Virus record (IMG/VR): IMGVR_UViG_3300034093_000266
Coordinates: 1 to 33,624 of that record
Source of the DNA: a virus
Direction: 5' to 3' (one strand)
Length of the DNA stretch: 33,624 nucleotides
Both the position numbers and the translations under genes were made by a program. This document shows, piece after piece, positions 21,710-29,816 of the stretch (its first letter is position 1; each line of letters starts with the position of its first letter). Below the pieces are notes generated by a model, which was not told the DNA's origin, searched no databases, and saw nothing but the letters and a program-made list of their open reading frames with translations.

Positions 21710-22285
21710 ATGGAAACACCAATTGGAAAACAAATCGCCGCCGCCTTTGTCAAAGCACAATCACAATTTGGCAAGGCGCTAAAAACGTCTGTAAACCCCC
21801 ATTTCAAATCCAAGTATGCAGACCTCAGTTCTTGCATTGATGCTGTTGTAGGCGCTTTAAACGCCAATGGCATAGGTCTTATGCAACGCACCTATGAATG
21901 CAAAGATGGCGTAATGGTTGAAACAATGTTTGTGCATGAATCTGGGGAAGTGATGGAGTGCGGAATGCTTCATGTCCCAGCCAGCAAACATGATGCAATG
22001 GGTTTTGGTAGCGCCTTGACTTATGCGCGGAGATATAGCCTTTTGACCGCCAGCGGCCTCTCACCAGATGACGATGACGGTGTAGCGGCATCTCGCCCCG
22101 CGCCACAAATTGACGCTGGAATGATGGCAGACCACATAGCCGCCATCGATGCCAGCGCCAACAAAGAAGAACTGCAAACCGCCTACAAAGCAGCCTATGA
22201 CGCTTGCAAGGGCGATCAGATTTGGATTGCCAAGGTCATCAAAGCCAAGGCAGACCGCATTGCCAAAGCAAAGGAAAAAGCATGA
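21710..22285 (+). CDS. erf: Erf-family single-strand annealing protein (191 aa)
   Basis: NPHFKSKYADLSSCIDAV at ~29-46 and GFGSALTYARRYSLLTASGL at ~98-117, followed by DDDDG, are the hallmarks of the ERF superfamily (P22 Erf). Such proteins anneal complementary single strands in phage recombination and circularisation. The C-terminal part is helical and Ala/Lys-rich. It is encoded just ahead of a YqaJ-type exonuclease and an SSB-like protein, forming a complete annealing system. Confidence 0.93.
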   Translation: METPIGKQIAAAFVKAQSQFGKALKTSVNPHFKSKYADLSSCIDAVVGALNANGIGLMQRTYECKDGVMVETMFVHESGEVMECGMLHVPASKHDAMGFGSALTYARRYSLLTASGLSPDDDDGVAASRPAPQIDAGMMADHIAAIDASANKEELQTAYKAAYDACKGDQIWIAKVIKAKADRIAKAKEKA

Positions 22286-22467
22286 GAAAAAAGAAAGAAA
22301 TCGGTCTTGAGGAAATAACCCTTAAAGACTTTATCGCCATTTTTGCCATGCAATCTTTTATCTCTGGATGGATTAGCCGCGGCACGTATCCAGAAACAGA
22401 TTTAATCGTTTCTGAACTTTCATACAAAATGGCAAATGCCATGCTGGAGACACGCAATGGAAACTGA
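22282..22467 (+). CDS. Small helical protein between recombinase and exonuclease (61 aa)
   Basis: ATG 22282 overlaps the stop of the Erf gene (ATGA). MRKKKEIGLEEITLKDFIAI, FAMQSFISGWISRGTYPETD, SELSYKMANAMLETRN: amphipathic helices, no known motif. Similarly sized proteins recur in phages of this type near recombination genes. It overlaps the exonuclease start by 11 nt. Confidence 0.7.
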   Translation: MRKKKEIGLEEITLKDFIAIFAMQSFISGWISRGTYPETDLIVSELSYKMANAMLETRNGN

Positions 22468-23086
22468 AATCATCCAAGGCAGTAGCGAATGGTTTTATCA
22501 ACGTTTGGGAAAAGTTACCGCCAGCAGAGTGGCAGACGTAATCGCCAAGACCAAGACAGGTTACAGCACCAGTCGCGATAACTACATGGCCCAGCTTGTG
22601 GTGGAACGCCTAACCTTTACCAAACAAGAGTCATACACCAACGCCGCCATGCAATGGGGCACAGAACAAGAACCATTTGCTAGGGCTGCTTATGAGGCCG
22701 CACAAAGCGTTATGGTGGAAGAAGTGGGGTTTGTGCGTCATCCATCAATTGAGTGGGCTGGCGCGTCACCTGATGGGCTTGTTGGGGACGATGGATTGGT
22801 GGAGATCAAATGCCCAAATACGTCCACCATGATTGAAACGCTGCTATCCCAAAAAGTGCCTAGCAAATACATCACCCAGATGCAATTTCAAATGGCTTGC
22901 ACAGGGCGCAAATGGACTGACTATGTTTCATTTGACCCCAGAATGCCAGCCAAGGCGCAATTGTTTGTCAAACGGGTTGACCGTGATGACGCATATATCG
23001 CAGAGATTGAAGCAGAGATTGTCAAATTTCTTGCAGAAGTCAAATCCCAAGTTCAACAACTAAACGCAATCATTGAAAGCAAATAA
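22457..23086 (+). CDS. YqaJ/lambda-type 5'-3' exonuclease (209 aa)
   Basis: Start at ATG 22457 (METEIIQGSSEWFYQRLGKV) with GGAG upstream. The PD-(D/E)xK core is D106 in GASPDG and E117/K119 in LVEIKCP; TASRVADV and QWGTEQEPFARAAYE also match the family. It makes 3' overhangs for Erf annealing. The stop overlaps the next ATG (TAATG). It fits the family length (~210-230 aa) and looks intact. Confidence 0.92.
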   Translation: METEIIQGSSEWFYQRLGKVTASRVADVIAKTKTGYSTSRDNYMAQLVVERLTFTKQESYTNAAMQWGTEQEPFARAAYEAAQSVMVEEVGFVRHPSIEWAGASPDGLVGDDGLVEIKCPNTSTMIETLLSQKVPSKYITQMQFQMACTGRKWTDYVSFDPRMPAKAQLFVKRVDRDDAYIAEIEAEIVKFLAEVKSQVQQLNAIIESK

Positions 23087-23328
23087 TGTCAAAAGTTAAA
23101 AAAGAAATCACCGCCATCGTGGGCCAGTACACCAATGCCCAAGGTCAGCAAAAGAATCGCTATCAGCGCATCGGGTCAATCATTGACACACGCAATGGCG
23201 AAATGCTCAAACTGGATGTAATCCCTTTGAAGGAAAACGGTTGGGACGGGTGGGCATATTTGAACGACCCGCGCCCTGTTGAGCCTAAAGGCTTGCCAGC
23301 AGATAACGATGATGACCTGCCGTTTTAA
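23086..23328 (+). CDS. SSB-like protein with DDDLPF tail (80 aa)
   Basis: MSKVKKEITAIVGQYTNAQG, NRYQRIGSIIDTRNGEMLKL, DVIPLKENGWDGWAYLNDPR suggests a short OB fold (beta strands plus Trp/Tyr), and the protein ends NDDDDLPF. That matches the C-terminal tip of bacterial SSB proteins (DDDIPF), which recruits recombination and replication enzymes. TAATG overlap with the exonuclease gene supports a shared role. The body is shorter than classical SSB (~115-residue OB fold), so it is an SSB-like protein rather than a proven SSB. Confidence 0.75.
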   Translation: MSKVKKEITAIVGQYTNAQGQQKNRYQRIGSIIDTRNGEMLKLDVIPLKENGWDGWAYLNDPRPVEPKGLPADNDDDLPF

Positions 23329-23330
23329 TT

Positions 23331-23630
23331 ATGTTTGATTTCATATTTCCGCGAGTGCGTAAATCTGACCCGCTGACCTCGTTTGTGGCAGCGGATTCAG
23401 CCAAGGAATTAGCTAAAAAACACGGTTCAATTATTGTTCAATGCCTTGTCCAGCACGGGCCATTGGGCAAAGATGGAATCGCCACCCACACGGGTCTGGA
23501 TGGCAATCAAGTGGCACGGCGTTTAAAAGAACTGGAAACGCTGGGATTGATTGAATTGACAGGCAAAACAGTCGCATCTAAATCAAAGCGCCAGGAAAGG
23601 GAATGGCGCACAACTTTAGTGAGGGTTTGA
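23331..23630 (+). CDS. Winged-helix DNA-binding protein (99 aa)
   Basis: DPLTSFVAADSAKELAKKHG, then a winged-helix core: IVQCLVQHGPLGKDGIATHT, DGNQVARRLKELETLGLIEL, and a wing with basic residues (KTVASKSKRQEREWRTT). It resembles MarR/GntR-type helix-turn-helix regulators used by phages. It could regulate the early unit or DNA replication. No ligand domain. Confidence 0.78.
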   Translation: MFDFIFPRVRKSDPLTSFVAADSAKELAKKHGSIIVQCLVQHGPLGKDGIATHTGLDGNQVARRLKELETLGLIELTGKTVASKSKRQEREWRTTLVRV

Positions 23631-23631
23631 C

Positions 23632-23967
23632 ATGAATGAAGAAGATGAAGCATTTGAGGATTTAGCAAAGCGACAAGGGGATTGGGGTATGCAGGGGTCA
23701 CGCAAACACCAGATCATGCGGTACGCTGAAAATGTAGAAAACAAGGGGACAAGCATGACTGACAAAGAAGCAATGAAGCTGGCGCTTTTTGCATTGGACA
23801 TTGTGAAAATACATTTCACACAAAGCCGCCATGTTAATGAAGCCATTACCGCACTCAAAGAAGCATTGGCACAGCGCACAGAGCAAAACTTTTGCCCCCG
23901 ATGCGGCAAGCGCACACCAGATTTAATCACCATTCACACTTGCACACCACCACAGGAAAACACATGA
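23632..23967 (+). CDS. Composite small phage protein with zinc ribbon (111 aa)
   Basis: Three parts: an acidic start (MNEEDEAFEDLAKRQGDWGM then GSRKHQIMRY), a helical middle starting MTDKEAMKLALFALDIVKIH (residue 42) and a zinc-ribbon-like end with CPRCGKRTPDLITIHTC. The middle looks like the start of a separate common phage protein, and GGGG lies ahead of ATG 23755, so a shorter internal product is possible. Function unknown. Its TGA overlaps the next ATG. Confidence 0.72.
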   Translation: MNEEDEAFEDLAKRQGDWGMQGSRKHQIMRYAENVENKGTSMTDKEAMKLALFALDIVKIHFTQSRHVNEAITALKEALAQRTEQNFCPRCGKRTPDLITIHTCTPPQENT

Positions 23968-24059
23968 TGGGTTTGTTTTTGGTCTTGTGCCTGGGCGCTG
24001 CCGTTGTGGTGGCAGTCGCCTGGGTATTCGTTCAAATCCTGCTATGGATGGAGGAATAG
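23964..24059 (+). CDS. Very small membrane peptide (31 aa)
   Basis: ATG 23964 overlaps the preceding TGA (ATGA). MMGLFLVLCLGAAVVVAVAW plus VFVQILLWMEE is one membrane helix with an acidic C-terminus. The last 18 nt overlap the endolysin gene on the other strand. A pinholin-like or regulatory membrane peptide is conceivable; it is in the early unit, and the function is unknown. Confidence 0.55.
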   Translation: MMGLFLVLCLGAAVVVAVAWVFVQILLWMEE

Positions 24060-24521
24060 CGCCCGTTCATCCTGGCGGCGTTTAACCAGTCCTGGCAGGA
24101 CTTTGCCACCGCCCTTGGTGTACTTTAGGAATTCATCCGCAGCACCCGCCTTGTCGCCTCTAAGCACTTTCTGGCGTAGCGTTGAACGCTGGGCTGTTCC
24201 CAAGCCGCAGTTAAAAGAAAAAGAAACAAGACTGTCAAACATACCTTGGCTGAGATCGACAGGAAATAAAGTGTGTACTCCACGTTCAAACCTTGCAAGA
24301 TCGTTTCTGAGAATGGCATTTACTTCTTCTGCTGAAAACGTGCGGTTATCCTCTGGACGTAGCTGATAACCATCTCTTTGATCAACAGGCATCTTGCCTT
24401 GATCTGGGTAAAGTACATGACCAACTCCAATCGTCCAAAGTTTTGCAGGGCAACGGTAAGGCTTAAACCGCACACCTTCATGGTGCTTGACCATCTCAAC
24501 AGCTTCAAGGCTAATGTTCAT
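24042..24521 (-). CDS. Endolysin, GH24 (T4-type) lysozyme (159 aa)
   Basis: Start at ATG 24521, overlapping the holin-like TGA (ATGA); a longer in-frame form lies inside the holin gene. EGVRFKPYRCPAKLWTIGVGH gives catalytic E15 and T30, with Cys24 where T4 lysozyme has Asp20. Such Asp/Cys variation at this site is known in the family. LVSFSFNCGLGTAQRST, KYTKGGGKVLPGLVKRR and ERALFL follow as usual. There is no signal-anchor segment, so a holin is needed for release, and one is directly upstream. Confidence 0.92.
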   Translation of the reverse strand: MNISLEAVEMVKHHEGVRFKPYRCPAKLWTIGVGHVLYPDQGKMPVDQRDGYQLRPEDNRTFSAEEVNAILRNDLARFERGVHTLFPVDLSQGMFDSLVSFSFNCGLGTAQRSTLRQKVLRGDKAGAADEFLKYTKGGGKVLPGLVKRRQDERALFLHP

Positions 24522-25021
24522 TTTTTGAACGCTTGACCGCCAAACCAAAACGACACAATGCAAGCCCAAATAATCTGAGTCTCATCATCCCACAAATGGT
24601 TTAGCGCCACATCAAAAGCTACGTCTGTGTGCCAAGCATAGTAAAAACCAAAGATTTCGACAAACATAAACATCACAAACATACCGTAAGTAATGACCGA
24701 ACGGGTTGCCGCCCTCATGTTGATCACCCAAATTGATGCACCTTGGCCTAGCGCCACATCATGGGCATACAGGGCTTGGCGTTCTTGCATGGCGGTCTGG
24801 GCATTGGTGACCTCTGCGTTAATCTGTATCTGCTCAGTCTGGATATGCTCAATACGTTCCTGTGCTTCCAAGCCAGCTTTTTTTAGGGTCAGTTCCCGTT
24901 CGGTTTGCATTGCCGCCAGCGCCAGTTCATGCTTTTTGTCGGCACGGTCTTGGATGAATTCAAGGATTTTGGGCAGACCACCCATCAGGAAGCTGACTAG
25001 GGATGAAAACAAGGTTAGCAT
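24518..25021 (-). CDS. Holin-like membrane protein with coiled coil (167 aa)
   Basis: Three regions: an N-terminal hydrophobic stretch (MLTLFSSLVSFLMGGLPKIL), a long charged coiled coil (residues ~24-80, e.g. MQTERELTLKKAGLEAQERI), and two membrane helices (VITYGMFVMFMFVEIFGFYY at ~108-128; IIWACIVSFWFGGQAF near the end). This architecture matches the three-segment holin-like proteins placed directly before phage endolysins. It is longer than most holins (~100 aa). The ATGA coupling to the endolysin supports the role. Confidence 0.78.
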   Translation of the reverse strand: MLTLFSSLVSFLMGGLPKILEFIQDRADKKHELALAAMQTERELTLKKAGLEAQERIEHIQTEQIQINAEVTNAQTAMQERQALYAHDVALGQGASIWVINMRAATRSVITYGMFVMFMFVEIFGFYYAWHTDVAFDVALNHLWDDETQIIWACIVSFWFGGQAFKK

Positions 25022-25024
25022 TTT

Positions 25025-25480
25025 TTAGCCTTTTAAATCAAAACTTAGATTGGCATGGCGGGGGTATTGAACAACACGTTCACCCTCGGGACATTTGTAT
25101 TTGATCGTTGCCAGCAAAGTTGCCTTGCCTTCAGCAATCTTTTCTTTTCTCACCATCGTCAACTGGTAGGTAAACGTGTCAATCTCTGGCCCTGCTGGGC
25201 CGCTGAATCTGCTTGCCGTGGTGGTTGCCTCATGCACCATACCCGCCGCATCCCGAATGCTTGGGGTGAAACTCTCAACAGAACAATCATCCCGTTTTTT
25301 GATTCGTGCAACAGTGACATTTATGGGTTGTCCAACCTCTGCCACAATTTTAAAATGCTCTGGTGACCATTCAAGAATAGCCCTATCAAACCAGCCAAAC
25401 TTGTCAGCCAACGTGTAACTGCCACCTAATGCGGCAACGCTTGCGGCAACAGCGCCAATGGCTTTGGTTAAATCAATCAT
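25025..25480 (-). CDS. Membrane-anchored lysis-block protein (151 aa)
   Basis: An N-terminal hydrophobic anchor (MIDLTKAIGAVAASVAALGG) followed by a beta-rich periplasmic-looking domain (HFKIVAEVGQPINVTVARIK, EIDTFTYQLTMVRKEKIAEG) with two Cys. It lies between the 76-aa membrane protein and the holin-like gene. It could act as an accessory lysis or spanin-like factor, but it does not match known spanins; function is unknown. Confidence 0.66.
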   Translation of the reverse strand: MIDLTKAIGAVAASVAALGGSYTLADKFGWFDRAILEWSPEHFKIVAEVGQPINVTVARIKKRDDCSVESFTPSIRDAAGMVHEATTTASRFSGPAGPEIDTFTYQLTMVRKEKIAEGKATLLATIKYKCPEGERVVQYPRHANLSFDLKG

Positions 25481-25492
25481 GCTTTTACCAAA

Positions 25493-25723
25493 TTAATTTG
25501 ATTTGCCAATCCAGTGGGACACATAGCCCATTGCACTAGATATAGCAGACACCAGCGCCATGCCAGCCCAGAACCCGCCTCGACCCTGATTGGCAAGGGC
25601 AACCAGTTGTTCTAGCTGGGCCTCCATCTTGGTCATCTTCTTGTCCATGTCATCAAATCGGCGCTCGTAGTCCTCGACCTTTTGCCAGAGTACGCCATAT
25701 TTAACAAGGTCGATGTCTGCCAT
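25493..25723 (-). CDS. Small coiled-coil membrane protein of the lysis block (76 aa)
   Basis: Start at ATG 25723, overlapping the TGA of the 862-aa gene (TGATG; a GTG three bases earlier is an alternative). A coiled coil (VEDYERRFDDMDKKMTKMEA) is followed by a single membrane helix (FWAGMALVSAISSAMGYVSH). It resembles XhlA-type accessory membrane proteins that sit next to holins. Topology is probably N-in. Confidence 0.68.
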   Translation of the reverse strand: MADIDLVKYGVLWQKVEDYERRFDDMDKKMTKMEAQLEQLVALANQGRGGFWAGMALVSAISSAMGYVSHWIGKSN

Positions 25724-28311
25724 CACTTGTTCAAATCTTCAAGTTTGTTTTTGCCCGTTTGCTTGCCAAGGGCCGTAGCTTTTTCCATTTCTTTTTGGGA
25801 TTTTTTAGCCTCTTTGGTCAATGCTTTTTCTTCTATTTTGGTTTTGTATTTTGCGCCAGCTTGTTGCCCAAGATATGTACCAACGGCAGCGCCAGGGGCT
25901 TCACCAACAAACCCACCAAGGGCAGCACCAGCGCCAGCACCAATTTTGGGTAAGTTGCCTTCTATCACGCCAACCCGTCTAGCTTGCAATGCCGCACCCT
26001 CATATGCGTGGATTCCTGGCACTATCTGCCCAACCGTGTTCAACAGGTGAAACCTACGAACTTCATCAGGTGGGAATGTTTCTAAAATCTTTTCACCAAC
26101 CAATGAATTCATTGTTTTGTTGGCTGAGTTTTGATTCCAAACGCCCATTTTGTCAGACCCAGCTTTTTGCACCTCACGGGCTAAAGCACCATCAATTTCA
26201 GCAACAGCAGCAGCGGCTGATTGGCGCAACTCCTGTGGAACTGGCGGCATACCTTCTGGCGCACCTTTTACATTGCCATTTGCAAGATCGTTCAAAGTTT
26301 CCCGAATGTGCCGCCATTGGTCTTTGGGCAAATTATTCATCTTGGATGGGATTTTTTCCAATGGGGTGGATGATGTAATCACCCCGTTTTTGTCCATCTC
26401 GCCAAACAAAGTTTTTATGCCTTTAGAACCAAAAATGGTTTTTTCCACTTCATGGATTCTGTCGCCTAGCTTGTACAAAGCAGGGTCAGCAACTGCCGCA
26501 ATGTCTTTGTCTATGGCTTGGTTAACCCGCCGAATGGCGTTAGCGTTTTGCGGTGTCCAATCAGCATTGATTGCTTTACGCACGGCATCATAAGCAGCGA
26601 CAGACCCAGGCGGGTGCATCACGCCATTAATATCTTCAAAGCCAACTGTCTTTGCAAGGTTCAAATAATCTTTGGCGGCTGACTGTACGCCCTCAACGCC
26701 TTTGATTTTTAGCCCTGCCGCCCATTGGGGGTTTTTCAGCAAATCATCAACATTGCTTGTTTTGATTTGATTGCCGCCAACCCTTTTATATGCCGAATCG
26801 TAAACCTGTTTTTTGGCTTGATTCAAATACCCCATGATGCTAGACGATGCCATGTCATCAGGTGATGTGCCATACAAAACATCATTGATACGCCCACCAC
26901 GTTGTTCATCATTGATCAAAGTGCGTGATGCGCCCGTGGCATCAACTCGTTCATCTGCATACTTAGACAATGCAATTTGTTCATTGGCAATTTGCTGTTT
27001 AAATAATTGGCCCTCGGGCGTGTCTAGTTTTGCTTTTGTGTGTTCGTTACGCAACAAGTTTTCATTGCCTGTCACCACTCCTGGCCTTACGCCTACCCCT
27101 GGCATCACTTCTTGCACAGCTTGCGAACGCAATATTTGTTCATTAACAGGCACATCTGTCGGGGTTTTAGAAAGTTTGATTTGTGGGAATTGCCCCCGCA
27201 CAGTTTCCTCGCCAGTAATCTTGCCAGCAAAGGGATTGTTTGCGGCGGCGGCAGCGCCAGCACTTCCCGCTGGTGCTTGCTTGGCCTCAAACTGGGCTTG
27301 CGCTTGTTCTTTGGTTAGCTGTCCAGGCTTAACAATTTGCAACTCAGCGGCAGCTTGCTTGATTGGTGTGGTAACAGCTTGTACCGTTTCTTTTACAACA
27401 GGGGCAACTTCTTTAATTGCTTGCGGCACAGCAACAGACCCAATGACCACCATGTTTTTAATGTCTTGTTCGGGTATGCCTGTCTTTTCAGAAATCTGTT
27501 TGGGAGTCATGCCCAACTGTTCAGCCATCTTTTTGACTTGCTCAATAACAGGTTCAGTAATTCCGCCCAATGGCTTTTGATACGTTTCTTTACCTGTTAG
27601 GCCAAAGAATTTGCCTACGGGCTTGTCAATGCTTGCAGCGGCTGCTTGCCCTGTTTGTTCTGCTCGTTCGGGGCTTTGTGCTGTCCTTGCCAATCCTTGT
27701 ACAAACGCACCATACGTTGCAGGGACAACCCCATAAAGGGTGTCAATTGCGCCAGCCACACGCTCGGGCATATCGCGCTTGGTTTCTAACGCACCTTTTA
27801 AGAACTTGCCAACCAATTGGCGAACGCCCCCAGGCTCAGTAACTTGTGCTGCTGTTTGTGCAATGGCTTGCCGTGCGCCACTTGTGGGCGGTTGTTCAAT
27901 CGTGGCAGCAGGGGCGGCTTGCGGGGCGATAGGGGCGGCTTTTGCCGCAACGGGTGCGGTGGCAGTCTTGCCAGACAAAAACGCTTCTAGCGGGTCGCCA
28001 GAGGCGGCAACAGGCGCAGATGGTGCAGATGGTGCAGCGGGTTGCGCGGTGGGTTGTGCCTTACTTGCTGGCGCACGGGATATTTCCCTAGTCAATCCAG
28101 CAATATCGGCTTCTAACCGCAGTTTTTGTTTAGGGTCAGTTGTTTTTGTCAGCGCCGCCTGTGCTTTGCTTAGTTCAGATTGCAAGATAGACAGAGAATC
28201 TTTATCCCGCTGGGCCTGTACATTAGACGCAACTCGGGTTGATTCGGCTGGCTTTTTTGGCGGTTCTGCAACCGCTTGACCACCAAAGAATTGTTCTAAA
28301 ACGTCATTCAT
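25723..28311 (-). CDS. Large ejection/internal virion-type protein (862 aa)
   Basis: Mainly Ala/Gln/Lys/Pro-rich helical sequence, with an Ala/Pro-rich disordered stretch (PTAQPAAPSAPSAPVAASGD), a middle with amphipathic helices, and a Gly/Ala-rich glycine-zipper-like segment near the C-terminus (GAGAGAALGGFVGEAPGAAV) that could enter membranes. In P22 the equivalent position (after gp20, before lysis genes) holds gp16, which ejects with the DNA. The ATGA overlap with the upstream 501-aa gene supports co-production. Family assignment is by position and composition. Confidence 0.68.
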   Translation of the reverse strand: MNDVLEQFFGGQAVAEPPKKPAESTRVASNVQAQRDKDSLSILQSELSKAQAALTKTTDPKQKLRLEADIAGLTREISRAPASKAQPTAQPAAPSAPSAPVAASGDPLEAFLSGKTATAPVAAKAAPIAPQAAPAATIEQPPTSGARQAIAQTAAQVTEPGGVRQLVGKFLKGALETKRDMPERVAGAIDTLYGVVPATYGAFVQGLARTAQSPERAEQTGQAAAASIDKPVGKFFGLTGKETYQKPLGGITEPVIEQVKKMAEQLGMTPKQISEKTGIPEQDIKNMVVIGSVAVPQAIKEVAPVVKETVQAVTTPIKQAAAELQIVKPGQLTKEQAQAQFEAKQAPAGSAGAAAAANNPFAGKITGEETVRGQFPQIKLSKTPTDVPVNEQILRSQAVQEVMPGVGVRPGVVTGNENLLRNEHTKAKLDTPEGQLFKQQIANEQIALSKYADERVDATGASRTLINDEQRGGRINDVLYGTSPDDMASSSIMGYLNQAKKQVYDSAYKRVGGNQIKTSNVDDLLKNPQWAAGLKIKGVEGVQSAAKDYLNLAKTVGFEDINGVMHPPGSVAAYDAVRKAINADWTPQNANAIRRVNQAIDKDIAAVADPALYKLGDRIHEVEKTIFGSKGIKTLFGEMDKNGVITSSTPLEKIPSKMNNLPKDQWRHIRETLNDLANGNVKGAPEGMPPVPQELRQSAAAAVAEIDGALAREVQKAGSDKMGVWNQNSANKTMNSLVGEKILETFPPDEVRRFHLLNTVGQIVPGIHAYEGAALQARRVGVIEGNLPKIGAGAGAALGGFVGEAPGAAVGTYLGQQAGAKYKTKIEEKALTKEAKKSQKEMEKATALGKQTGKNKLEDLNK

Positions 28312-29813
28312 TTACTAACCCCAGTTTCCGACAGTCTCTTGATGTTTTGATATTTTTTCAAAAAATCATTAAATTGTGCGGGATTTGGGAAAAGGCGATT
28401 TAACTCTGCTTTTTGCTTTGCAGGGTCAGTTATATCGCGTGTTATGTTTATAGCTTCAAAAATCTTGCTGTCAGCATTAGCGTTCCATGCTTGCTGATAA
28501 GCCTTCATGTTGTTGTCGCCAAATTTTTGGGAAAACTGTTGTGCGCCTGTGGCTTGCATATCCAGATTGGTTTGATCAGCTTGCACTCTACGGGCAATTT
28601 TTATCAACACTTCTGGCGGCACTTTAATTGTGCCGTTAGCCACCGCTTGCATATCCAATCCAGCAACAGTATTGCCAGCACCACCCATAGCTGTGGCATT
28701 AGATAACGCAAGGTTTGCCAAGTCTTTGGCAAGCATATCGTATTCACTGCTTTTCATTGCAGACAAAACTTTTTGCTCTAATCGACCCATCACGCCACCG
28801 CCTGGGAAAAGTAAATTTTCCCCAATGCCAGATGCCGTCTGGATAACTTCTTCCACGTTTCTGCGCCCTTGCGTCAATTTGCCTTGGGCTTCCACTAATC
28901 TATTTCTGTATTCTTGACCAGCCAATTGATCTTTTTGCTCGGTTGGTTCGGCAATGTAAGGTTGATCTGCCCTACGGACAGGGAAGGGCAAACGCATACC
29001 TGGGGCAACTTCAGCACCAGCAGTAGGCAACCCGCCAGCACTTGGCCCACCAGTTGGAACGTTGGCTTGCAAACCGCCAGCCATGCCAATGGTTGCGGTG
29101 GGCGGCGCAATACCAACTCCAGGCGTGGTGGTGACTGTCTTGCCTTCTGCCGTTGTCGCAATAGTTGGCGCAAATGTGGTTTGTTGCTGCGTAGGTGTCA
29201 TGATGGCCTGACTTGCTTTGATCAGCGCATCAGTAACACCTGGGCCTTTTTGCATTTGCGAAAACATAGGCACATAGGCTTTTTCCACCAAATTTTTCAT
29301 TTCTGGGTCGTTGGGATTTGTGGCAAGAAAATTTTGCAATTCTCTATTTACAACTGCGGGGTCATCTACACCAAAACGACCAGCCGCCCCTAAAAACGAT
29401 GAAATTAACGCCTTTTTATCTTGCGTTAAATTTTGCTTTGCTCTTAAACCCTCGGTCTGTGCCGTTCCCAAAGTTGTGATTTTTTGAACATAGTCAGGGC
29501 CAGTTAAAGGCGCAATCTTTGGAACTGCGGCGTTGATCTTGTCAATGTCAATTCGCCCATCAGTTTGGAAATTGTTAGGGTCTGCAAAAAATGTTTGTAG
29601 ATTGCGGCGCTCAATGTCGCCTTGCTCAACAACGCCCAATTGAATCTGACCAGTTCTGGCGGCTTGTTGTTGTTGCTGTAAAGCCAGCGGGTTAATTTGT
29701 TCGGCTTGCTGATAGGCTTGCGCCCCCCTTGCAATGCCCAGCATATCGGAAAGGGACGTTTGCTGTGGCGGCTTAATGTTTAAGCCAATTGGTGGAACGT
29801 CAAAAGTTGCCAT
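28308..29813 (-). CDS. Ejection-type protein, gp20-like by position (501 aa)
   Basis: Gln/Ala-rich and helical (MATFDVPPIGLNIKPPQQTS, LALQQQQQAARTGQIQLGVV), with a disordered Pro/Gly/Thr-rich centre around residues 215-290. The C-terminal ~200 residues are helical (YRNRLVEAQGKLTQGRRNVE, EVLIKIARRVQADQTNLDMQ). Similar Gln-rich proteins follow small ejection proteins in P22-like phages. There is no enzyme motif. Likely packed in the head and ejected with DNA. Confidence 0.7.
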   Translation of the reverse strand: MATFDVPPIGLNIKPPQQTSLSDMLGIARGAQAYQQAEQINPLALQQQQQAARTGQIQLGVVEQGDIERRNLQTFFADPNNFQTDGRIDIDKINAAVPKIAPLTGPDYVQKITTLGTAQTEGLRAKQNLTQDKKALISSFLGAAGRFGVDDPAVVNRELQNFLATNPNDPEMKNLVEKAYVPMFSQMQKGPGVTDALIKASQAIMTPTQQQTTFAPTIATTAEGKTVTTTPGVGIAPPTATIGMAGGLQANVPTGGPSAGGLPTAGAEVAPGMRLPFPVRRADQPYIAEPTEQKDQLAGQEYRNRLVEAQGKLTQGRRNVEEVIQTASGIGENLLFPGGGVMGRLEQKVLSAMKSSEYDMLAKDLANLALSNATAMGGAGNTVAGLDMQAVANGTIKVPPEVLIKIARRVQADQTNLDMQATGAQQFSQKFGDNNMKAYQQAWNANADSKIFEAINITRDITDPAKQKAELNRLFPNPAQFNDFLKKYQNIKRLSETGVSK

Positions 29814-29816
29814 TTT

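Noticed and set aside
26834-27580. Open frames on plus strand opposite the 862-aa gene (also 27740-28279)
   Set aside because: Cys/Ser/Thr-rich translations without start context; shadows of the Ala/Gln-rich gene.
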